NCBI GenBank assembly: GCA_002430925.1
Contig: DJDD01000039.1
Span: forward strand, 7,069-23,203
Reading direction: 5' to 3'
Source of the DNA: Flavobacteriales bacterium UBA5933
GTDB lineage: Bacteria > Bacteroidota > Bacteroidia > Flavobacteriales > Weeksellaceae
DNA length: 16,135 bases
Positions 8,086 through 15,805 of this stretch are shown one piece after another (position 1 is the stretch's first letter; every line of letters begins with the position of its first letter). The notes under the pieces were generated by a model that was given only the letters and a program-made list of their open reading frames with translations, was not told where the DNA came from and ran no database searches. Position numbers and translations under genes: made by a program.

Positions 8086-8643
8086 ATGATTACATATATT
8101 TCATTATTGCGAGGTATAAATGTTAGTGGAAAAAATAGTATAAAAATGGATGCTTTAAAAAAAGCATTTGAAGAAGCTGGTTTTTATAATTATAATGTTA
8201 CAACTTATATACAATCTGGAAATATTATTTTTAACTCAAATGAAACAAATTCAAAAAGTCTTGAACAATTAATATTCAATATTATTCTCAATAAATTTGG
8301 GTTTAATGTTCCTGTTACTATATTAACAATAGATGAATTAGAACAATCTTTAAATAAAAATCCTTTTTCTAATAATTCAGATGAAAAGTTCATTCATTTT
8401 ACTTTTTTAAATGATTTACCTACTATTCTCTATGAAAAAAAAATTAATCATAAAAAAGCACTAAACGAAGAAATAAAAATCATAAACAAAACTATTTATC
8501 TATATTGTCCTGATGGTTATGGAAAAACTAAATTAACTAATAATTATTTAGAAAAAGTTTTTAAAATTTATGCAACTACAAGAAATTTTAAAACAATAAA
8601 TCAACTTTTAGTAATAGCCAAAAACATAAATAAAAACCCATAA
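8086..8643 (+). CDS. DUF1697 domain-containing protein
   Basis: A 185-residue cytosolic protein that matches DUF1697 throughout. It opens with the family signature TYISLLRGINVSGKN, then has TTYIQSGNIIF, the NPF motif followed by KFIHFTFL, and the C-terminal block YLYCPDGYGKTKLTNN with ATTRNFKTIN. Length is typical. The biochemical role of the family is not established. It starts 20 bases after a terminator and so has its own promoter, which I could not place. The C-terminal KNINKNP tail is slightly longer than I would expect and is unremarkable. Confidence 0.93.
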   Translation: MITYISLLRGINVSGKNSIKMDALKKAFEEAGFYNYNVTTYIQSGNIIFNSNETNSKSLEQLIFNIILNKFGFNVPVTILTIDELEQSLNKNPFSNNSDEKFIHFTFLNDLPTILYEKKINHKKALNEEIKIINKTIYLYCPDGYGKTKLTNNYLEKVFKIYATTRNFKTINQLLVIAKNINKNP

Positions 8644-8735
8644 TTAATTCATTTACTAACACTTAAAAACACTCTATGTTGTGTATTTAAAAACTTTGAT
8701 TTATTTTAGTTTAAATAATTCAAAAACTATAGAAA

Positions 8736-9245
8736 ATGAAAAAAATATTATTATTCAGTTTATTGTTTATCTCACTTCAGGCTTATGCTGATCAATGGTA
8801 TGTTTTAAATTATCAACAAGCTATTGAAGCTAAAAATTTATTAGATCAACAATCTCAAGTAATTTCTTATTGTGGTTGTTGTGACGATTCTCCAAAAGAA
8901 CAAATTGATATTCAAAAAGTAAAAATTGAAAGATGGGAAGGAAGTAAAAAAAATGAAAATTTATATTACATAAAAATTGATGGTTACAATTCAACAGCTA
9001 ATAAACCTTTTTCCGAAGGAGTAGACTTAGCTTATATACATCTTATAAAAACTGATGGATTAGCTTATAATCTTGCAAATGAATTATCCTTAGAAGTTGA
9101 TTCTTGTACAGATCCATTTACTTTTAAAATTAAAAAGAATAAAAAAATAAAGAATCGTAAAAAAGATAAATCTAATAAAAATTTTTCTTTGAATAATTTA
9201 TTTCATTTTGATATGAATTCCAATAAATTAATATTATTTAGTTAA
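8736..9245 (+). CDS. small secreted hypothetical protein with CGCC motif
   Basis: A 169-residue protein with a clear signal peptide (about 1-18, ending QAYA). The mature start, DQWYVLNYQQAIEAKNLLDQQ, is followed by SYCGCCDD (45-52), with three closely spaced cysteines, and a fourth cysteine in VDSCTDPF. The cysteines could make disulfides in the periplasm or bind a metal. The last 40 residues change character to a lysine/asparagine-rich tail (KIKKNKKIKNRKKDKSNKN) followed by a hydrophobic end, which might reflect a frame change near the 3' end or a natural low-complexity tail. I do not recognise a named family. It stands 38 bases upstream of the next gene on the same strand. Confidence 0.75.
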   Translation: MKKILLFSLLFISLQAYADQWYVLNYQQAIEAKNLLDQQSQVISYCGCCDDSPKEQIDIQKVKIERWEGSKKNENLYYIKIDGYNSTANKPFSEGVDLAYIHLIKTDGLAYNLANELSLEVDSCTDPFTFKIKKNKKIKNRKKDKSNKNFSLNNLFHFDMNSNKLILFS

Positions 9246-9283
9246 TAAAATGATTGTTTTCTATTTTAATATAATTTATAAAA

Positions 9284-9760
9284 ATGAAAAAAAGTTCTTT
9301 TTATAATATGACAGCTAGGGAGAAATATAAATACTTGATTGAAAACAATCCTAAATATTTAATCTATAAGAAAAAAATAGATCAAATAATTTTAGAAAAA
9401 GGATTGTCTTCTATTATGAATGATACTAAATGGTTAGAATTACAACGTGAGGTTACTAAACTATCTTTTCCTCCTCCTTATGTAGAAAAATTAGTTACAG
9501 AAGATGAAAACGAAGAAAATATAAAAATTGAAGATTACCCTAGATGGTTTGGTGATTGGTCTCCCTTTTATGAAGAAGGTATGTCTATATTCTTTTCTAT
9601 TGAATATATAAAAGTTAGAGCTTGTTATTCTGAATATAGAGGACAATTAATTAATCCTAAATTAATTGATGAAACTAATAAATTTAGAGATATTCTCAAA
9701 AAATTAAACATCTTTTTTGAAGAAGAAAATAAAACATTTACAATCTATGGTTATAGATAA
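9284..9760 (+). CDS. hypothetical protein, possibly DUF6678-like
   Basis: A 158-residue soluble acidic-to-neutral protein without signal peptide or membrane segment. The pattern NDTKWLEL (about 46-53), a central W-F-G-D-W segment, the strand FFSIEYIKVRA, then DETNKFRDILKKLNIFFEEE ending in IYGYR resembles what I remember of DUF6678 proteins. That match is from memory and is tentative. It sits between a secreted protein and a CbrC gene, with 28 bases to the latter, so these may be co-transcribed. Small single-domain proteins in such strings are sometimes orphan immunity proteins, but there is no toxin gene here. Confidence 0.7.
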   Translation: MKKSSFYNMTAREKYKYLIENNPKYLIYKKKIDQIILEKGLSSIMNDTKWLELQREVTKLSFPPPYVEKLVTEDENEENIKIEDYPRWFGDWSPFYEEGMSIFFSIEYIKVRACYSEYRGQLINPKLIDETNKFRDILKKLNIFFEEENKTFTIYGYR

Positions 9761-9788
9761 TTTTTTTTAATTTATAAATAGTTTAACA

Positions 9789-10334
9789 ATGGAATTACCA
9801 AAATTTAAATACAGCCCTAACGCATATAAAATTGATATTTTTAAATCTGTAGAAGGAATATGCTCTGTATGTAATGAAAAAAGAAATTTAAAATATGAAA
9901 GTTCTTTTTATAGTATTGATGATCCTGAATATATATGCCCGTGGTGTATAGCAGATGGAAGTGCTTCTAAAAAATATGATGGAGAATTTAATGATTATTG
10001 TGGAATAGAAGGTATTTCTCCCGATCCAAGCGAAGAAAAAAATAATACTATTTCAAAAGAAGACTTATTAGAAGTTACAACTAAAACACCGAGTTATAAT
10101 TCTTGGCAACAAGAAGTTTGGTTAACTCATTGTAATGAACCATGTGCATTTATTGGTTATGCAGATTCTAAAATGATCGAGCCTTACATTGATGAGGTTA
10201 TTGATGATATAGAAGAAAGTGGTTATGATCTTGAATTAATAAAAAATCATTTATCAAAAGATAGTCATTTGGTTGGTTATTTATTTCAATGTGTTCAATG
10301 CAATCAACATCGATTACATATAGATTGTGATTAA
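9789..10334 (+). CDS. CbrC family (UPF0167) zinc-binding protein
   Basis: A 181-residue soluble protein of the CbrC family, named for the E. coli gene linked to colicin E2 tolerance. The family hallmarks are LPKFKYSPNAYK at the start, a first cysteine pair C25-x2-C28, the block FYSIDDPEYICPWCIADGSA containing C50-x2-C53, then KKYDGEFND. Further cysteines at 115/119 and 168/171 could form a second metal site. The pairs suggest a structural zinc-ribbon. The biochemical function is unknown. The intergenic stretch downstream (10335-10430) is dominated by an inverted repeat belonging to the next gene. Confidence 0.9.
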   Translation: MELPKFKYSPNAYKIDIFKSVEGICSVCNEKRNLKYESSFYSIDDPEYICPWCIADGSASKKYDGEFNDYCGIEGISPDPSEEKNNTISKEDLLEVTTKTPSYNSWQQEVWLTHCNEPCAFIGYADSKMIEPYIDEVIDDIEESGYDLELIKNHLSKDSHLVGYLFQCVQCNQHRLHIDCD

Positions 10335-10387
10335 TTAAAATATTCATTTTTAAATATTTAAAAAAATAATAACATAAATTTTGGATA

Positions 10388-10428
10388 AATATTTGATTAG
10401 TAAAAAAATACTTACCTAATCAAATATT
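10388..10428 (+). promoter_or_regulatory. perfect 13-bp inverted repeat in the leader of the T9SS cargo gene
   Basis: AATATTTGATTAG (10388-10400) is exactly complementary to CTAATCAAATATT (10416-10428) across a 15-base spacer, and the right arm ends two bases before the ATG at 10431. As RNA it would fold over the ribosome-binding region; as DNA it would be a large operator. It is not a terminator for the upstream gene, as no T-run follows. Confidence 0.6.
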
Positions 10429-10430
10429 AA

Positions 10431-13400
10431 ATGAAAAAACTTTTACTTACTCTCCTATTCATTTTATGTTTATTTCCTATATCTGCTCAATTAGATACAA
10501 AACATTGGTTTGCACCTATGGTTGATGCTGTGGGAAACTATAGAAATGTTCAGCAAATTTATCTTTCAACCAATCAAACAACTCCATTTGAAGTAACAAT
10601 TTATAACAATAACAATGTAATTGGGAAAGTAAAAATAAATAAAGGAAATCCTGGCGTATTTGACATTCCTAGAGAATTAATTATAACTACAAACTCTAAA
10701 AAAAATGTAAGCAAAAAATTATTTAAACCAACAAAATTGGGATTATATGTAGAAGGAAAATATGCTTTTTTTGCTAACCTTCGTTTTTCGACGTACAATC
10801 ATGCTGAATTTATAACTTCTAAAGGAAAAGCTGGAATTGGTACTACATTTTATACTGTTATGGCTCCTATTTCTACCATCAATACTTTATTAAATTTTAC
10901 AACAAGTATTTTGGCTACAGAAGATAACACAACTGTAAACATTACAAATTTTAATCCTGAAGTAGATTTTTCTGACGGAATATATCGAAAAGAATTTCAT
11001 TTCAAGCTCAATAAAGGTGAATCTTATATAATTGAAGGAAAAGGAAATCCTAAAAATAAAAATGGTCATTTTATTGGAGCTAAAATTACTTCAAATCATC
11101 CGATTTCTGTAACCAACGGGAATTTTAATGGGCAATATGCTGGTGATTACAGAACAACTTCTGATATTTTAATGGATCAAAATGTACCTATTGAGCATTT
11201 AGGAAAAGAATTTATCCTCGTAAAAGGAAATGGAAATATTGGTAAAAAAATTGAAGGAGCTATTATTGTTGCTACTAAAAACAATACATCTGTTTTTCTT
11301 AATCATCATTCAAATTCAATTATCAATTTAAATGAAGGAGAATATTTTGTTATTCCAGATGATAATTATATCAATCAAGGAAATGAGCATTATAATATGT
11401 ACATAAAAACAAGCGAAAATGTATATGTTTATCAATTGCTTGCTGGTAGTTCTACAAGTCCTGTTGCAAGTGGAGGAATGAATTTTGTTCCTCCAATCAG
11501 TTGTTTTTTACCAAAATCAATTGATGAAATTGGACTAATCAACCAAAATAAAATTTATCATCAAAATAGTCCATTAGGAACAGATGATATTCCAACCAAA
11601 TTAAACATCATCACAGAAAAAAATGCCAACTTAACTGTAAATGGTCAACTTCCAAATCACATTAATGGTCCTTATCCTGTCACAGGAAATGAAAATTGGG
11701 TAACTTATGGAATTCCAAATCAAAAAGGGAATGTTACCATTCTATCTGATAAATCTGTTATGGCTGGAATAACTGCGGGAATTGATGCTGCCGGATACGG
11801 TGGATTTTTTGCAGGTTTGCCTACTAAACCTAAAATTGTAAAAGAAGGTTGTTACCCAAATACAACATTAATAGTAACTCCAACTATTTTCGAAAGCTAC
11901 CAATGGTTTTTGAATGGATTTCCTATAAATGGAGCTACACAAAATACTTATATACCAACAGAAGAAGGAGATTATAGTGTTGAAGTTAAAATTTCGACAT
12001 GCAACTCTATTTCTTCAGAAATTATTCACATTGAAGAATGTTTAACTCAAACTGAGTTGGAAATAAAAGAATGTTCTAACAATGAAATTATTATTATTCC
12101 AACATTTTCTAAAAAAGAATTTACAGTTGATATATCAAGCATAAAAATAATTACTGAACCAAAATATGGTACAGTTAAAATAGATACTAAAATAGGAAAA
12201 ATAATGTATTCCAGAATTTCAAATTCAAAGGATAAAGATCAATTTCAATATCTATTTTGTGATATTGATCAATCGAGTTGTGAACTTGTTACAGCAACAA
12301 TAAATATAGAAGATATAAAAGTAGAAAATACTACAATATATAGTTGTAATGATAATAATATTGGAATATTTGATTTAACGAGAGCCAAAGTGACAGAAGA
12401 AGAATATATTTCAAAACAATATTACGAAACTAAGGAAGAGGCAGAGAGAGGAATCAACGAAATAAAAAATAGTAGTAAATATGAATCTAAAAAAGATAAA
12501 ATTATTTATGTTTTAATTAAAAATGAGCGTAATTGTAAACAGATTGCAGAAATTAAGTTGGATTTTTATCCCGAGCCACAATTGGATTTATCTCAATTAA
12601 CTACAAATTTTTGTGGAACCGAAACTACTGTGAATCTAGATGACATCACAAAACAAATTTTACTTAATAACGAATTATTTGTTGTAAAATATTACAATGA
12701 TAAACAGGATGCAAAATTAGGAAATGAGAATACATTACCTCATCACTATACAGTAATAAAAAATAAAAGTATTTATATCAGAGTTGAAAATTTAAACCTT
12801 GATTGTAATCCTTTAATAGAGGAAATTAATTTTAAGTTCAACAAAGAATTACATCTGTTTATTGATGAATATTCAACTAATTATTGCAATAATAATTTTG
12901 AAGATTTCCAAATCATCAATCTAAATGATTATCTTTCTAATTATACTGATGACTCATCTTTAGAAGTTAGTTATTTTTTTAACAAAGAAGATGCATTAAA
13001 TAATAAAAATGAAATTTCAAATCAACAAGAAATTAATGATACACAATCATTTTACATCCGATTTTATCGTTCAAAACACTGTCCATCAATAGCTAAATTA
13101 ACACTCAATAAAACAAATCCTGAAAAGTCCGAATTATTAAAAGATATACAAATTTGTCCTTCATCTAAAATAAAATTAGATGCTGGTCATCATTATCGCA
13201 ACTATTTATGGAATACAAACGAAACAACTTCAAGTATTGAAGTTGCTGCTGGAGATTATTGGGTTGAGTTAACATCAAAAAATGGTTGTTTTTACAAACA
13301 TTCTATTCATGTTTCTGAATTTGAAACAGCTATCATAAAATCAATTATTCAACAAGATGATAAAATTATTATCGAGGTTACAAAAGGAACTCCTCCCTAT

Positions 13401-13790
13401 TCTTTTTCTTTGGATAAAATTCATTGGCAAACTTCAAATATATTTCATCATTTAAAAATGGGTGAATATACAATATATGTAAAGTCATCAAATAATTGTA
13501 AGCCCATCGAAAAAAGATTTTTAGTTTATAAAATTCCCCATTTTATTACTCCAAATGGAGATGGAATAAATGATACTTGGAAAGTAAAACTTCCTGGGTT
13601 GAAAAATAATAGGATTCAAATATTCGACCGATTTGGAAAAATAATACTCGATAAAAAATTTGATGATGAATTTATTTGGGATGGTAAACTAAATGGTTTC
13701 ACATTACCTTCAGACAGTTATTGGTATTCAATACAAATAGATAATCATAAGGAAATTAATGGATATATATTATTGAAAAATAAAATATAA
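10431..13790 (+). CDS. secreted IgGFc-binding-like adhesin-type protein with T9SS type B sorting domain
   Basis: A 1119-residue cargo of the type IX secretion system. Signal peptide 1-19 (ending PISA-Q). Residues about 30-470 resemble the IgGFc_binding region: repeated beta segments with SNHPISVTNGNFNGQYAG (221-238) and a tail VMAGITAGIDAAGYGGFFAG (443-462). An Ig-like segment (474-535) has YQWFLNGFPINGATQNTY. Three related cysteine-containing modules follow, near 636-712, 717-803 and 815-892, each with an (F/Y)-x-D-x-x-(D/E)A-type core and closing with a cysteine and a hydrophobic strand. The C-terminus (1036-1119) is the gliding-motility-type CTD: FITPNGDGINDTWKV, IQIFDRFGKII, WDGKLNG, SYWYSI. 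This end directs export across the outer membrane. A surface or extracellular adhesive role is likely; the ligand is unknown. Confidence 0.93.
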   Translation: MKKLLLTLLFILCLFPISAQLDTKHWFAPMVDAVGNYRNVQQIYLSTNQTTPFEVTIYNNNNVIGKVKINKGNPGVFDIPRELIITTNSKKNVSKKLFKPTKLGLYVEGKYAFFANLRFSTYNHAEFITSKGKAGIGTTFYTVMAPISTINTLLNFTTSILATEDNTTVNITNFNPEVDFSDGIYRKEFHFKLNKGESYIIEGKGNPKNKNGHFIGAKITSNHPISVTNGNFNGQYAGDYRTTSDILMDQNVPIEHLGKEFILVKGNGNIGKKIEGAIIVATKNNTSVFLNHHSNSIINLNEGEYFVIPDDNYINQGNEHYNMYIKTSENVYVYQLLAGSSTSPVASGGMNFVPPISCFLPKSIDEIGLINQNKIYHQNSPLGTDDIPTKLNIITEKNANLTVNGQLPNHINGPYPVTGNENWVTYGIPNQKGNVTILSDKSVMAGITAGIDAAGYGGFFAGLPTKPKIVKEGCYPNTTLIVTPTIFESYQWFLNGFPINGATQNTYIPTEEGDYSVEVKISTCNSISSEIIHIEECLTQTELEIKECSNNEIIIIPTFSKKEFTVDISSIKIITEPKYGTVKIDTKIGKIMYSRISNSKDKDQFQYLFCDIDQSSCELVTATINIEDIKVENTTIYSCNDNNIGIFDLTRAKVTEEEYISKQYYETKEEAERGINEIKNSSKYESKKDKIIYVLIKNERNCKQIAEIKLDFYPEPQLDLSQLTTNFCGTETTVNLDDITKQILLNNELFVVKYYNDKQDAKLGNENTLPHHYTVIKNKSIYIRVENLNLDCNPLIEEINFKFNKELHLFIDEYSTNYCNNNFEDFQIINLNDYLSNYTDDSSLEVSYFFNKEDALNNKNEISNQQEINDTQSFYIRFYRSKHCPSIAKLTLNKTNPEKSELLKDIQICPSSKIKLDAGHHYRNYLWNTNETTSSIEVAAGDYWVELTSKNGCFYKHSIHVSEFETAIIKSIIQQDDKIIIEVTKGTPPYSFSLDKIHWQTSNIFHHLKMGEYTIYVKSSNNCKPIEKRFLVYKIPHFITPNGDGINDTWKVKLPGLKNNRIQIFDRFGKIILDKKFDDEFIWDGKLNGFTLPSDSYWYSIQIDNHKEINGYILLKNKI

Positions 13791-13836
13791 ATCAATTATA
13801 TTTATAATTAATAACCATGTTTTAAATTAAATTTAT

Positions 13837-13956
13837 TTTTTGGGCAATCCCTTCGGGGCGTGCTTTTTCGCTATATCTTTTTTGATTTGGTCATTGAGCG
13901 AATATTGAAATGCAATAACCAATCAAAAAAGGATGTCGCTTCAATCACTATTGCAA
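13837..13956 (+). repeat. dispersed palindromic element, copy 2
   Basis: The blocks run in the same order as in the other copies: TTTTGGGC, a short CCCTTCGGGG hairpin, GTGCTTTTTCGCTATATCTTTT, a variable hairpin, AAAAAAGGATGTCGCTTCAAT, then TATTGCAAA. The central stem pairs 13877-13887 with 13921-13931 (CTTTTTTGATT/AATCAAAAAAG) and extends past one bulged base through GGT/ACC. A second small hairpin (TATTG/CAATA) sits inside the loop. It fills most of the 262-base gap between the T9SS gene and the frameshifted membrane gene; the rest of the gap shows nothing. Confidence 0.75.
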
Positions 13957-14052
13957 ATTTATAAGTAATAAAAAATGAATTAAATACAATAACAATTATT
14001 AGACATTATTCAAAAAACTAGTTTAAATAAATTCAATGAAAAATATTAACTT

Positions 14053-14687
14053 ATGAAAAAAATTTATTTCACAACATTATTATTCTTACTATCAAACTAT
14101 ATTCTAGCGCAAAACAATACTGAACTACAAAAAATATCTTTATTATTTCTATTATAGTTACTATTTTAACAATTTTAGGAATTTGGTTATTAGGAATTGG
14201 TAAACAAAGAACATTATTTGAAAATTCATTACTTTCTACTTCATTACTTTCAATATCCTTTTTTTTATTCTTAAGTATCAATCTCTACAATGGTACAAAA
14301 TTAAAAGATAATCTAGGTAAAATAACAGATAAAATAAACAAGAATAACATACCTGATATTTCTGGAATAGATCTATCATCCAATCATATACCTGATGTAG
14401 GAGAAGGTATTGGTGGACTTATTTTAGGACTTATTTTATGGTTTATTATTTCTGTAGTATTAATTTTTTTAATAACTTTTTTAGGAGCTGTATTATGGAT
14501 AATGATTTTAATATTTGCAGCTATGTTATACTGGATTTTCTTTCGAGCCATAAGATTAGTTTTTAAAAACTCTACTAAAACTCATAATAATTTAATATTG
14601 AGTGTTTTTTATGCATTTGTATATACAATTCTATATAACTTTTGGATATATGGAATTATATTAGCTTCACATTACTTTTTAAACTAA
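14053..14687 (+). pseudogene. exported multi-pass membrane protein gene, frameshifted in an A-run
   Basis: The first frame (ATG 14053) gives a signal peptide, MKKIYFTTLLFLLSNYILAQ, then NNTELQK, and stops at a TAG after residue 34. Another frame opens exactly there, at the six-A run 14129-14134, and continues to TAA 14685-14687. Adding one A joins the two into a single 211-residue protein. It has membrane segments after NIFIIISIIVTILTILGIWLL and SLLSISFFLFLSI, a soluble loop with DNLGKITDKINKNNIPD, and further hydrophobic segments ending in the aromatic block MLYWIFFRAIRLVF and YTILYNFWIYGII. I recognise no named family. The stop lies four bases before the DUF2310 gene, so both were one operon. 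Alternatives to mutation are a sequencing error in the homopolymer or slippage on the A-run. Confidence 0.8.
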
Positions 14688-14691
14688 CATT

Positions 14692-15444
14692 ATGTATATC
14701 CATGAAATATCTATTGAAGTAAAATCTATAATAAATGTAAATGAAATTATTGATGAATTTGGTTTACTTATGTCTTTTTATCGAGGAAATGGACAAACAC
14801 AGGGTAATATTGAGTCACAATATATAGAGAATAATAAAATTTACTGTTTACCATATACTCTTGAAAAAAAATCTTTAGATATTATCTACAATAATATTTA
14901 TATAAATAATCAAATTGAAAAAATTCAAAATTTATGTAATTCTTCATTAAAATTTAAAATTGCTGGTAAATCTTATAAAAATTATAGCACTCCTTGCTCA
15001 TGTAAGAAAAGAGATTTTTATATTCTATATACAGATTATTTGACCATAGAATCTCCTTTAAGATGTGGAAATTGTTATAAATCAATTCCATTATACCACA
15101 TTCCTATTTATGAAGATTATGGCTATATTCCAATTTTAAGTTGGGAAACAAATTATAAATCTTGTGATAATTTACAGATGAATTGTGAAGTTGGAGAACG
15201 TTGGTCTATAAATCAAATGCAGAAAACAGACTCTCAGTTATCAAAACAAGGATTAGGAATTTGTAAAAAGATTGAAAAAATAACATCTATTCCTACATAT
15301 TACTATCTATATAATTATAATAAAATATCTAGTGATTGCCCAAGTTGTAATAAAAAATGGTCATTAGAAAAAAAATCAAATAATTTTTATGATTATAAAT
15401 GTGATCATTGCAAAATAGTTTCAACAATAACTACTAAAACATAA
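14692..15444 (+). CDS. DUF2310 family zinc-ribbon protein
   Basis: A 250-residue soluble protein of the DUF2310 family, described as zinc-ribbon-containing and possibly nucleic-acid-binding. Two cysteine sets are visible: C102-x-C104 with C125-x2-C128, and a C-terminal ribbon C216-P-S-C219 with C237-x2-C240. The ribbon reads CPSCNKKWSLEKK then FYDYKCDHCKIVS, close to the family's usual end. A family-like middle (GLGICKKIEKITSIPTYYYLY) precedes it. It starts four bases after the frameshifted membrane-protein gene and is probably co-transcribed with it. The molecular role is unknown. Confidence 0.88.
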   Translation: MYIHEISIEVKSIINVNEIIDEFGLLMSFYRGNGQTQGNIESQYIENNKIYCLPYTLEKKSLDIIYNNIYINNQIEKIQNLCNSSLKFKIAGKSYKNYSTPCSCKKRDFYILYTDYLTIESPLRCGNCYKSIPLYHIPIYEDYGYIPILSWETNYKSCDNLQMNCEVGERWSINQMQKTDSQLSKQGLGICKKIEKITSIPTYYYLYNYNKISSDCPSCNKKWSLEKKSNNFYDYKCDHCKIVSTITTKT

Positions 15445-15487
15445 TTTTATTAAAACTAAATTTATTATGTAAAAATATACTTCAAAA

Positions 15488-15600
15488 TCAATTATAAACT
15501 GTTTTTCCTTTTAATGAATAATCTGATTTATCAAAATATAATCGATTATTATCACTAGCTCCTTTCTCTTTATATAATACAATCACTCCGAAAAATTTAT
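15488..15600 (-). pseudogene. 3'-end remnant of an unidentified gene, abutting repeat copy 3
   Basis: On the minus strand, a protein-like stretch (FFGVIVLYKEKGASDNN, then RLYFDKSDYSLKGKTVYN, stop at 15488-15490) begins exactly where repeat copy 3 ends. The frame stays open back into the repeat up to 15694, but that part (SWKSFFDCVHFESLNAQ and so on) is repeat sequence read in frame. I read it as the tail of a gene truncated or overrun by the element. The family is unrecognised. Confidence 0.35.
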
Positions 15601-15708
15601 TTGGGCGTTCGAGCGGGCTTTCTGTTACAATCTTTTCTAATTGGGCATTGAGGCTCTCGAAATGAACACAATCAAAAAAGGATTTCCACGACAATCCCTA
15701 ACGCAAAA
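15599..15708 (+). repeat. dispersed palindromic element, copy 3
   Basis: Same block order as copies 1 and 2: TTTGGGC, GTTCGAGC, GGGCTTTCTGTTACAATCTTTT, a variable middle, CAATCAAAAAAGGATTTCCA, CGACAATCCCTAACGCAAA. The central stem is poorer here (CTTTTCTAATTG against CAATCAAAAAAGG). On the minus strand it is open for translation, which tends to produce a spurious predicted protein. Confidence 0.75.
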
Positions 15709-15805
15709 CAAGTTTACAAATTTGTTTTTATTGGCTATAAAGATTTGTGATAAACATTGATTTCTTGGATTACTACAAGTTTTATATATAACAATGGTCT
15801 TTTAA

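Noticed and set aside
13794..13809. AATTATA/TATAATT palindrome after the T9SS gene as a terminator
   Set aside because: The stem is pure A/T and no T-run follows, so it is indistinguishable from background in such AT-rich DNA.
14069..14281. Minus-strand frame opposite the membrane-protein gene
   Set aside because: It mirrors the hydrophobic plus-strand coding sequence, lacks a family resemblance, and the plus strand makes one coherent protein once the A-run is restored.
15601..15694. N-terminal half of the minus-strand frame 15488-15694 as a real protein
   Set aside because: This part is the palindromic repeat read in frame; the same blocks occur in the two other non-coding copies.
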